Assembly (NCBI GenBank): GCA_946406435.1
Contig: CAMJKP010000005.1
Coordinates: forward strand, 1 to 64,000
Direction of reading: 5' to 3'
Source of the DNA: an uncultured Prevotellaceae bacterium
GTDB lineage: Bacteria > Bacteroidota > Bacteroidia > Bacteroidales > Bacteroidaceae
Length of the DNA stretch: 64,000 nucleotides
Shown in pieces: positions 1-8,757 of this stretch (positions are counted from its first letter, which is position 1; each line of letters begins with the position of its first letter). Under the pieces are notes generated by a model that did no database searches, had not been told where the DNA came from, and worked only from the letters and a program-made list of their open reading frames with translations. Made by a program: the position numbers and the translations under genes.

Positions 1-83
1 TAGGTCACCTTATACGTGCATGGTTGGTGATGATAATTGTCAATTATCAATTATGAATTATCAATTATGCTTCGAAAGAACAT

Positions 84-193
<110 letters not shown>

Positions 194-204
194 CTTTCTA
201 ACAA

Positions 205-240
205 AGAGCTTCAGAATTACATTTCTGAGGCTCTTTTTTT
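205..240 (+). terminator. Rho-independent terminator after 5S
   Basis: Stem agagcttcagaa / ttctgaggctct followed by T-run. Confidence 0.85.
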
Positions 241-486
241 GTGTTGGGTATTCCTGGAAATTCCGGAATATCCAGTTCTTCCGGAATAGCTGGATTTTCT
301 GGCTTGTTCTTTGAATCATATTGATATCAAGTATCAAAAACGTTGTTTGTGTTCGTGCACAAATATAAAAGTTTAAAAACGTGAATAATTATAAAATGTA
401 AGCTTTTGCCCTTTGATTCATGTCAATGAACGACACTTTATATTATAATAAGTCTTAAAATATTTCAAAGTGTCAGTTTTTTGTCG

Positions 487-494
487 TATCTTTG
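487..494 (+). promoter_or_regulatory. Bacteroidetes -7 element (TATCTTTG) upstream of a ~240-nt leader
   Basis: TAnnTTTG match; no convincing -33 box at standard spacing. Confidence 0.5.
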
Positions 495-737
495 CATTCG
501 ATAAAGGTATTAAAGATTGTGTGTAGGATTATTTTTATTGCCACATTATAAATTGGAACCTGATAGAATGTGACGCTACACGATTGTTGCATCTGTCTAG
601 AGTGCAGTGAGCCTGCCTCCATGAATTTGTTATTTGACAAATCATGAAGAGAGTGTAGGCAACGCAATAGCTACAAAACTCCCCATCGACGAGAAGACGC
701 TCACTGCAAGAACTCAAGTTCCAGAAAAACTTTAGTT

Positions 738-1172
738 ATGTTAGGTAAAAGGATTGCAAAGATTTTAGTATTTACAGTATTAATGGTTTTTGTTGCCGTA
801 AAGGCAAGTGCGGAAGAGAGTGGTGAAGAAATGTTCGACTGGGAGCCTCTGATGGAAGCTATATCCCAGGTTGAGAGTGAAGGAAATGCAAAAGCCCGTA
901 ATGGAAATTGCTGTGGTGCGATGCAGATAAAGCCGATTCTCGTAGAGGATTGCAATTTGATTCTCCGCAGTAGGGGATCAAAGAAAAAGTACACATTGAA
1001 GGACCGTTTCAATGTGAAGAAAAGCAAGGAGATGTTTGTACTGATTATGAGTAAGTACAATCCGACCAACGATATTGAACGTGCCATACGAATTTGGAAT
1101 GGTGGTATTCGATATACGGTCAAGGGTACGCAGAAATATTATATGAAGGTCATGGCTGCGTATAAGTCTTAG
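738..1172 (+). CDS. Lytic transglycosylase (SLT)-like secreted protein
   Basis: Signal peptide; 'AISQVESEGNAKARNGNCCGAMQIKP' resembles the SLT E-S-xxN..GxMQ motif. Confidence 0.7.
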   Translation: MLGKRIAKILVFTVLMVFVAVKASAEESGEEMFDWEPLMEAISQVESEGNAKARNGNCCGAMQIKPILVEDCNLILRSRGSKKKYTLKDRFNVKKSKEMFVLIMSKYNPTNDIERAIRIWNGGIRYTVKGTQKYYMKVMAAYKS

Positions 1173-1202
1173 TAATAGAATAAAATCGATATTCATATAT
1201 TT

Positions 1203-1240
1203 CTCCAGAAAGATAATTGGTCTTTCTGGAGATTTTTTTT
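1203..1240 (+). terminator. Rho-independent terminator
   Basis: ctccagaaaga..tctttctggag + T8. Confidence 0.8.
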
Positions 1241-1250
1241 ACGCTTTTTC

Positions 1251-1281
1251 TTTGTAAAGTCGAATTTTAGTGTTATATTTG
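1251..1281 (+). promoter_or_regulatory. Bacteroidetes promoter TTTG-N19-TATATTTG upstream of trpB2
   Basis: Exact TTTG/TAnnTTTG with 19-bp spacer. Confidence 0.75.
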
Positions 1282-1321
1282 CACTTGCAAATCACGAAAC
1301 AATAACTATTAGCTAAATAAA

Positions 1322-2686
1322 ATGAAACAGAAGAAATTTATTCTCCAGGAAAATGAACTTCCTACACAGTGGTATAACATTCAGGCAGATATGCCTAACA
1401 AACCACTCCCACCACTCAATCCTGCAACACATGAGCCAGTAGGCGTTGACGACCTTGCTCATATCTTCCCACGTGAATGCTGCGTTCAGGAACTTGATAC
1501 AGAGCACGCTTGGATTGATATACCAGAGGAAGTTCAGGAGAAGTACAGATATTATCGTTCTACTCCACTTGTTCGTGCATACGCACTTGAGGAGGCACTT
1601 GATACTCCTGCACATATTTATTTCAAGAACGAGAGTGTTAACCCGCTTGGTTCTCACAAAATTAATTCTGCTCTTCCACAATGCTACTATGCAAAGCAGG
1701 AAGGTACTACCAACGTAACTACTGAGACTGGTGCTGGACAATGGGGTGCTGCTCTTTCTTACGCAGCAAAGGTTTATGGTCTTGAGGCTGCTGTATATCA
1801 GGTAAAGGTTACAATGCAGCAGAAGCCATACCGTAGCAGTATCATGCGCACATTCGGTGCTGCCGTTACTGGTTCACCTTCTATGTCAACACGTGCAGGT
1901 AAGAATATTCTTACCGAAGATCCAACACACCCAGGTTCACTTGGTACAGCTATCTCTGAGGCTGTAGAACTAGCAACAACAACACCTAACTGTAAATATA
2001 CTCTTGGTTCTGTTCTTAATCACGTTGCCCTTCATCAGTCAATTATCGGTCTTGAGGCAGAGAAGCAGATGGAGATGGCAGGTGAATACCCAGATATGGT
2101 TATTGCATGTTTTGGTGGTGGTAGTAACTTTGGTGGTATTGCCTTCCCATTCATGCGTCATAATCTCAAGGATGGTAAGACAACCGAGTTTATTGCAGCA
2201 GAGCCAGAGAGCTGTCCAAAGCTGACACGTGGTAAGTTCGAGTATGATTTCGGTGACGAGGCTGGTTATACACCACTTCTCCCAATGTACACACTTGGTC
2301 ATAACTTCAAGCCTGCTAACATCCACGCTGGTGGTCTTCGTTATCATGGCGCAGGTGTTATTGTTAGTCAGCTCCTCAAGGATAATATGATGCATGGTGT
2401 GGACATTCCACAGCTTGAGTCATTTGAGGCTGGTACGCTCTTCGCACGTACAGAGGGTATCATTCCTGCACCAGAGAGCTGTCATGCTATTGCTGCTACT
2501 ATCCGTGAGGCAATAAAGTGCAAGGAAACAGGCGAGAAGAAAGTTATCCTCTTCAATCTCTCTGGTCATGGTCTTATTGATATGCCATCATACGACCTCT
2601 ATATCAATGGTGATCTTCGTAACTATGCTATCTCAGACAAGGAGATCCGCGATAATCTTAAGGAGATAGAGAAGTACCAGAAATAA
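1322..2686 (+). CDS. trpB: TrpB2-type tryptophan synthase beta-like protein
   Basis: 454 aa; 'NESVNPLGSHKINSALPQCYYAKQEGTTNVTTETGAGQWGAALSYAA' PLP-lysine region, 'CFGGGSNFGGIAFPF' glycine loop. Confidence 0.9.
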   Translation: MKQKKFILQENELPTQWYNIQADMPNKPLPPLNPATHEPVGVDDLAHIFPRECCVQELDTEHAWIDIPEEVQEKYRYYRSTPLVRAYALEEALDTPAHIYFKNESVNPLGSHKINSALPQCYYAKQEGTTNVTTETGAGQWGAALSYAAKVYGLEAAVYQVKVTMQQKPYRSSIMRTFGAAVTGSPSMSTRAGKNILTEDPTHPGSLGTAISEAVELATTTPNCKYTLGSVLNHVALHQSIIGLEAEKQMEMAGEYPDMVIACFGGGSNFGGIAFPFMRHNLKDGKTTEFIAAEPESCPKLTRGKFEYDFGDEAGYTPLLPMYTLGHNFKPANIHAGGLRYHGAGVIVSQLLKDNMMHGVDIPQLESFEAGTLFARTEGIIPAPESCHAIAATIREAIKCKETGEKKVILFNLSGHGLIDMPSYDLYINGDLRNYAISDKEIRDNLKEIEKYQK

Positions 2687-2712
2687 GACTCGCTTGCGCG
2701 AGTTGTGAGAAT

Positions 2713-2806
2713 GTAAATTAGGAGTAAATTAATTCAGTAAATTACAGAGCGACAAATATCGCTAGGAAATTTTATAATTTAATGAATTAATTTACTCCTA
2801 ATTTAC
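2713..2806. repeat. TIR element family copy 1
   Basis: Perfect 22-bp inverted ends gtaaattaggagtaaattaatt / aattaatttactcctaatttac; internal gcgacaaatatcgc. Confidence 0.85.
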
Positions 2807-2852
2807 TTTCCAAAACCATCAAGCACCGTAAGGTGCTTTTTCTGTCAATAAC

Positions 2853-3707
2853 CTATTCTTTTAATCCAAGTTGTCTTAATACCCAGAGCTCATTTTCGAG
2901 TTTTGCTTCATCTGTGTTTTCTGCTTTTTCCTGACCGCCATGTACATCATAGTAAAGGTGCAGGGCTACTGCAGGTTTGTATGTAAGGTCATGGAAACGG
3001 CCGGTGAGGAAAGCCTTGCGCTCTTCCATATACTCTTTCCAGTCTTTATTGTCCATAGAGGCTATAAGCTCTTCGAATGTCATATTTGAAGTGCTATACA
3101 TATTCCATCTCTTCTGTCTCATAGCCTCTGCAGGATTCATGAAGAAAGGCTCAGTCTCCTTTTCAATGTCGAGAGGTTTAGAGGTATCTACCATTCTCCA
3201 TTTATGGTCTCTTTTAAGAACAGAGCGGTCGATAGCCTCATATCTTATCAAATCATGGTATGGGAAGCGGAATGAGTTTACATTTGCATCAACAAACTCC
3301 TTCATAAGACCCTTACGCTCCATTTTCAGATACCCCTTGTATTCTGAGTTGTTGATGTATGCTTGAAAGAAACTCTCCACAGGCTCGGAAAGTCTTCTGA
3401 GCACACCAAGCTGATCATCCAGTCTTTCGAAATTCCTATCTGTAGCATCATCAGGATAGCCGTTCATCAGGTCAAACAAGAGCATATATGCGTACTCGTC
3501 GTTGTTGGCAAGATAGCAGAAGCGACCATTCAGAAAATCCATACGAATTTTCTGGTATATATCCAGATCCACATATTCAATGAAGCTCTCTATTCTTGTA
3601 GGGCAATAGAGATGCTTATGTGTCATCTTCAGATAATACGGATGTAATTGTTTCCTGCCGATGTGTCTCCACTCGTGGTCAGGTTCTAAGAATCTGAATG
3701 TTCGCAT
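2853..3707 (-). CDS. Hypothetical protein
   Basis: 284-aa ORF with good coding character; family not recognised. Confidence 0.8.
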   Translation of the reverse strand: MRTFRFLEPDHEWRHIGRKQLHPYYLKMTHKHLYCPTRIESFIEYVDLDIYQKIRMDFLNGRFCYLANNDEYAYMLLFDLMNGYPDDATDRNFERLDDQLGVLRRLSEPVESFFQAYINNSEYKGYLKMERKGLMKEFVDANVNSFRFPYHDLIRYEAIDRSVLKRDHKWRMVDTSKPLDIEKETEPFFMNPAEAMRQKRWNMYSTSNMTFEELIASMDNKDWKEYMEERKAFLTGRFHDLTYKPAVALHLYYDVHGGQEKAENTDEAKLENELWVLRQLGLKE

Positions 3708-3732
3708 TTTTTTTCTTGTTTAGGGTAGGGGA

Positions 3733-6366
3733 TTATTCCAGTTCAACAACGGTAATGCCGGCACCACCAAACTGAACGTGTTCATCTCGTGCAGACAGAA
3801 CGTTAGGGACGGTATTGAGATACTGTCTGATAAGCTGACGGAGAATGCCATTGCCCTTACCATGAAGAATTCGTACTTGGGTAACGCCAACGAGAATGGC
3901 ATCATCAATAAAGTACTGAACGGCATTCATAGCCTCGTCGCCTCTCATACCTCTTACGTCTATCTCCTGACGGAAAGATGAGCGTCGGCTGTCAATTGTC
4001 TCTCGTGTTGTCTTTTCAAGAGAAACATTAAGGAGATTGGCATGCTTGTTTGCCGAAGTGGTGTCTGTGGAAGGCGCTGGAGAATCTGCATGTTCAAGAC
4101 GCTCTGTCCTCATCTTTGTACGCATATCTCCAAAGATGACAACCGCCATTTTTCCGTTGCTATCTATAGAGTCAATAGCCCCGACAGACTTCGTCCCCTT
4201 GATACGTACAGTATCACCAGCAGCAAATACCTTAGTTGAAGTTTTACTTTCTTTAATCTCGGTAACAGCTTGTTTGTCAGACTTATTGTCTTGCTGATTA
4301 ACGGCAGCATCCTTTTTCTTCTGAGCCTTTCTTTCGCGTCTTGCCTGAATCTGGGCAATCTTTCTTGCGATAGCCTCGTCGTTGGCTGTAGAGTCAAACT
4401 CACTAACCTCTGCCTCGAATGCTTTTATCTCCTCACGCAGTTTGCGAGTAGCCTCCTTTTCTGCTTGCGCTTCACGTATCTCGCGTATGGTATTCTCTAT
4501 ACGCTTGTTAGCCTCGCGGATTATCTCCTGAGCCTGTTCCTTGGCATGACGGAGAATAGCCTTACGCTCTTGCTCTACCTCGGTCAGACCTGTCTCGTAT
4601 TTAGCAATAGTCTTCTCAATATCCTTCTCTCGCTGATGAACAGCCTGACGCTTGGATTCCCAATAACGCTTGTCACGGACGATATCCTGCAAGTATTTGT
4701 CGCTTTGGATATAGTCCTGGCCGACAATATCAGAAGCGGCCTTGATAACATCCTCTGGAAGTCCGATCTTTCTTGCAATTTCAATCGCAAATGAAGAGCC
4801 AGGACGACCAATCTGCAACTGGAACAAAGCCTTCATCTCATGCCTGTCATAGAGCATAGCACCATTGGCTATTCCTTCATGCGAATCGGCAAAATGCTTT
4901 AGATTCTGATAGTGGGTAGTGATGACTCCAAAGGCTTTGTGCTCGCAGAATTTCTGAAGAACAGCCTCGGCTATAGCACCACCAATTCCCGGTTCTGTAC
5001 CAGTACCGAACTCATCAATAAGAATCAAGGTGCGAGGACCTGCCTGACGTATCATATTCTTCATGTTGGTAAGATGGGAAGAGTATGTAGAAAGATCATT
5101 CTCAATACTTTGCTCATCACCAATGTCAATCATGATGTCAGAGAAAATGCCAAGCGTACTCCTTTCGCTAACAGGAATCGACAATCCGCATTGAAGCATA
5201 TATTGTATAAGTCCTGTTGTCTTGAGACACACGGACTTACCACCTGCATTAGGACCGGAAATGATAAGTATTCTCTTATCGCTTGTAAGCTTTATCTCCA
5301 ACGGAACAACTTTCTTGTTCTGTTTCTGGAGCGAAAGCTGAAGAAGCGGATGTCGAGCCTCTATCATATCCACCATAGGCTTTGTCTTTACCTGTGGCTC
5401 AATAGCCGTTAGATATTCTGCAAGACTGACCTTCGCATTAACGAAATCGATCTTTGCAAGGAAGGTGTATGAATCGAGCATCTCCTTCCACCAAGGACGA
5501 ATCTCTGCGGCAATCTCTTTTAGAATACGGATGACCTCACGACGCTCATCGTTCTCAAGTTCACGAACTTTATTGTTCGCCTCTACTACTTCAGCCGGCT
5601 CTATATAAACAGTTCTTCCTGAGGCACTTTCATCATGCACTATACCGCGGATTTTCTTTTTCAATCCTGGGGCTACAGGAATCACGAGACGACCGTCACG
5701 CAAAGCTGGAGCTGCATCTTTTTCTACCAATCCCTCCGACTGGGCAGAACGCAATATCCCGCCAAGAATACGTGATATACTTCCTTCCGTCTGAGCAAGT
5801 TCCCTACGAATTCTTTGAAGGGTAAGGGAGGCGCTATCCTTGACCTTGCCAAATTTATCCAAGGTCCTGTCAATAAGCCTCACTATCTCAGGGAAAGTGG
5901 CAACGCCATCTGCCATACGGTAGAGGGCAGGATATGTCTTGCCATATCCTAAAGCCTCCTTTGGCGTGAGTGGCTCTTCGGCCTCGGAATCTTCTTCTAT
6001 ATTGTCATTACGGACAATCTTTATAAGGGCATCAATAGTATCAAGAGATTTCTTCAGGTTGAAAAGCTCTTCCTCTTCCATGTGCGTGCCTTCAAGACGC
6101 ATACGAGCGATACTGTCTCGCATATCATAGAAATGCTGCAAGGGAAGGTCTTCACGCTCTTCCTTCATCTTCCGAAGGTCGCGTATCTGACTGAGCCATT
6201 CCGTTATCTCGTCGGCATTATCAGAGAAATGCATCTCGCTAACCTGTTCTCTTCCGAGTGACGACTGGCATCGCTCGTTGAGAAGAGACCTTATCTCTGT
6301 AAAACCTATTTTCTGTTCGAAGTTCTGTGGGTATATCATTCTTTCTAAGGAGTGTAAGGAGTACAA
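3733..6366 (-). CDS. mutS2: Endonuclease MutS2 with C-terminal Smr domain
   Basis: Walker A 'ISGPNAGGKSV', 'LILIDEFGTGTEPGIGGAIAEAVL', C-terminal 'EIDVRGMRGDEAM...VRILHGKGNGILR'. Confidence 0.95.
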   Translation of the reverse strand: MYSLHSLERMIYPQNFEQKIGFTEIRSLLNERCQSSLGREQVSEMHFSDNADEITEWLSQIRDLRKMKEEREDLPLQHFYDMRDSIARMRLEGTHMEEEELFNLKKSLDTIDALIKIVRNDNIEEDSEAEEPLTPKEALGYGKTYPALYRMADGVATFPEIVRLIDRTLDKFGKVKDSASLTLQRIRRELAQTEGSISRILGGILRSAQSEGLVEKDAAPALRDGRLVIPVAPGLKKKIRGIVHDESASGRTVYIEPAEVVEANNKVRELENDERREVIRILKEIAAEIRPWWKEMLDSYTFLAKIDFVNAKVSLAEYLTAIEPQVKTKPMVDMIEARHPLLQLSLQKQNKKVVPLEIKLTSDKRILIISGPNAGGKSVCLKTTGLIQYMLQCGLSIPVSERSTLGIFSDIMIDIGDEQSIENDLSTYSSHLTNMKNMIRQAGPRTLILIDEFGTGTEPGIGGAIAEAVLQKFCEHKAFGVITTHYQNLKHFADSHEGIANGAMLYDRHEMKALFQLQIGRPGSSFAIEIARKIGLPEDVIKAASDIVGQDYIQSDKYLQDIVRDKRYWESKRQAVHQREKDIEKTIAKYETGLTEVEQERKAILRHAKEQAQEIIREANKRIENTIREIREAQAEKEATRKLREEIKAFEAEVSEFDSTANDEAIARKIAQIQARRERKAQKKKDAAVNQQDNKSDKQAVTEIKESKTSTKVFAAGDTVRIKGTKSVGAIDSIDSNGKMAVVIFGDMRTKMRTERLEHADSPAPSTDTTSANKHANLLNVSLEKTTRETIDSRRSSFRQEIDVRGMRGDEAMNAVQYFIDDAILVGVTQVRILHGKGNGILRQLIRQYLNTVPNVLSARDEHVQFGGAGITVVELE

Positions 6367-6491
6367 GGAGTTACGCTCCTTTGTCGCTTAAGGAGTACAA
6401 GACGATAGTAATTTGTTGTCATATAGCTTAGGGGGATAAAGACCATTGTCTTGTACTCCTTGAACTACTTGTACTCCTTATTACTCCTTTA
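6346..6491. repeat. Intergenic inverted repeat of iterated 9-bp words (aaggagtac / gtactcctt)
   Basis: Left aaggagtgt-aaggagtac-aaggagtta; right ttgtactcc-ttgaactac-ttgtactcc; inner arms aaggagtacaagacgatagt / accattgtcttgtactcctt. Confidence 0.8.
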
Positions 6492-6578
6492 CTATATTAA
6501 TAATGTGTACAAAGATAGTCAAAAAGAAATGAATATCCAACGTGAATGAAAAAAATCTAATGATTTCAACGAAAATAT

Positions 6579-6609
6579 TTTGTTTCATGCTCAAAATCGA
6601 CTAACTTTG
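6579..6609 (+). promoter_or_regulatory. Bacteroidetes promoter TTTG-N19-TAACTTTG
   Basis: Exact consensus and spacing upstream of the 6622 ORF. Confidence 0.7.
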
Positions 6610-6621
6610 TAACCGAAACAC

Positions 6622-7872
6622 TTGCATTTATACTTCCTTGTGAATAGAAAAAGACTATATCTGTCGGTTGTATGTCTCGCCAGTACTTTGTTGCTGAATG
6701 CCCGAACATATTTTGTTGCTCCTAATGGCTCAGACGAGTACAGAGGCAACATCGCGCATCCTTTTGCCACTCTTAATCATGCTGTGGAGGTTGCACAAGC
6801 GGGTGATACCGTTTATTTCAGACAAGGAATATATCATGTTTCAGAATCGACTCCTGATCCCAAAGATAAACGATATAACATCATCTGCCATTTCACGCGC
6901 TCTGGTCGTGAAGATGCTCCTATCATCTTTTCTGGATATAAGAATGAACGTGCGGTATTCGATATGAGTGCCGTCCGTCCAGAAAACAGACGTGTAGTTG
7001 CTTTTCTTCTAAGTGCCGACTATCTCGTCTTCCGACAGTTGGAGATAATAGGTGTTCAGGTTACTCAGAAAGGCCATACCCAGAGTGAGTGCGTGCGTTT
7101 TGAATGTGCAAATCATTGTGTGATAGAGAATTGTTCTTTCCACGACGGTATGGCTATTGGAATATACATGATATCGGGAAGTGACAATCTCATCCTTAAT
7201 TGCGATTCCTACAACAACTTCGATGCTGTTTCTGACGGAGGGTATGGAGGTAACGTAGATGGCTTTGGGGCACATCTCACTTCTGCCAATTATACAGGAA
7301 ACGTGTTCCGTGGGTGTCGTGCATGGTGGAATAGTGATGATGGCTTTGACATTATCAACTGTCTTGCGCCCGTCATTATCGAGGATTGTGTGGCGTTCTA
7401 TAACGGCTATCGTCCTGGAACGCTTACAAGAGCCGGAGACGGAACAGGTTTCAAGGCTGGTGGTTTTGGCATGAAACCTTATTCAAGAATGGTCCGTAAG
7501 GTAGAGGTTGTTCCTTGCCATATAGTCAGACGTAGTATTGCCTATAAGAACAAGAACAAGGGTTTCTACGCTAATCATCATCTTGGTGGGGTGATGTTTG
7601 CTGATAATGTGGCTATCTCCAACCCTCGTAACTATAGCATGATATGCCGTAAGTCTGCTGAGGAGAATATTGATGTCCCCGGCTATGGGCATATTCTGAC
7701 GAACAATATCTCGATTCGTCCTTTTAAGGATGGGTATGACTATACCGACTATGATCCGGACAAATGTACTATGAAGAATAATGTCACAGAAAAGACGATG
7801 AAGAAGGGCAAGACCCCATTCTTTGATATTACCAAGTTCAAGCCAGAGGATTATATTGCTCCAAGGAAATGA
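6622..7872 (+). CDS. Secreted right-handed parallel beta-helix protein, pectate lyase (PL9)-like
   Basis: N-terminal signal; 'TYFVAPNGSDEYRGNIAHPFATLNHAVEVAQAGDTVYFRQGIY', 'WWNSDDGFDIINC'. Confidence 0.8.
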   Translation: MHLYFLVNRKRLYLSVVCLASTLLLNARTYFVAPNGSDEYRGNIAHPFATLNHAVEVAQAGDTVYFRQGIYHVSESTPDPKDKRYNIICHFTRSGREDAPIIFSGYKNERAVFDMSAVRPENRRVVAFLLSADYLVFRQLEIIGVQVTQKGHTQSECVRFECANHCVIENCSFHDGMAIGIYMISGSDNLILNCDSYNNFDAVSDGGYGGNVDGFGAHLTSANYTGNVFRGCRAWWNSDDGFDIINCLAPVIIEDCVAFYNGYRPGTLTRAGDGTGFKAGGFGMKPYSRMVRKVEVVPCHIVRRSIAYKNKNKGFYANHHLGGVMFADNVAISNPRNYSMICRKSAEENIDVPGYGHILTNNISIRPFKDGYDYTDYDPDKCTMKNNVTEKTMKKGKTPFFDITKFKPEDYIAPRK

Positions 7873-7894
7873 AACCTCCTTCGGAGGTGGGGCG

Positions 7895-8002
7895 GAAAGT
7901 AAATTAGGAGTAAATAGAACCTGTAAATTAATTCTGAAAATCATAAAATTTCTTGCGACGGATGTCGCTTTGTAATTTATTGCTCTTTTATAATTTACTT
8001 TC
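7895..8002. repeat. TIR element family copy 2
   Basis: gaaagtaaatta ... taatttactttc; internal gcgacggatgtcgctttgtaattt. Confidence 0.85.
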
Positions 8003-8077
8003 TAAAAACAACAAAGGCACCGTAAGGTGTTTTTTTTATTCTATTTTCATGTCTTTACATATTATGTAGAGTAGGGG

Positions 8078-8242
8078 ATTCTTCGCTCTTCATTCGAAGA
8101 TACTCCATCGCATCTCCATCGCATCTCCATCGTTAGTCCATCGTGTCGATGGAGTATCGATGGACAATCGATGGACAATCGATGGAGCAGTAGCGGAGGA
8201 AGAGCGGAGGAAGAGCGAAGGAAGAGCGAAGGATCAACGGAA
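8078..8242. repeat. 11-bp-phased word array (15 consecutive units)
   Basis: attcttcgctc|ttcattcgaag|atactccatcg|catctccatcg|catctccatcg|ttagtccatcg|tgtcgatggag|tatcgatggac|aatcgatggac|aatcgatggag|cagtagcggag|gaagagcggag|gaagagcgaag|gaagagcgaag|gatcaacggaa. Confidence 0.95.
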
Positions 8243-8757
8243 CTATAAATATTCTCCTTTTATTGTTTTTCTATTTCTCTAATTCTTGATGGAAATTATA
8301 AAATTTGTTAAGATTTTGAACAGGCTTTTGCTTTACGGTCTTAATTTGCGAAACGGAAAAATTGAACAATTTTACTGAATTATCAGTTTGAGACGAAAAT
8401 GAGGGCGAAGACGAAAATGATAGTAGAAAACGGGAAAAGGAGAAGAAATGAAGTGAAAATTGTTTGCGCCAACAATTATTGAAAACGTTCTATATTGTTG
8501 CATAAACCCGCATAATTGTGTCATTTGTGAGAGTTTATAATTAAAAAGTGTTAAATAATTGTATTTTTAACGCTAAAATTTGCCTATTTTGTCAATTTGT
8601 AATACTTTTGCTAACGAAATGAAGTCGGAGAGCCGCTAAAAACGTAAAATTTTTAGTTGACTTTTTCCGGAAGAATGTGTAAAACGAGGGGAAAAAGGGG
8701 ATAAAATCTTTATTATTTCCAAACCTTTAAAAAATGAATCTTTAAAATTATAACAAC

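Noticed and set aside
1322-2686. Part of a tryptophan operon
   Set aside because: No other trp genes adjacent; TrpB2-type proteins often stand alone.
8078-8242. CRISPR array
   Set aside because: Unit is 11 bp with drifting words; no ~30-bp conserved repeats or spacers, no cas genes nearby.
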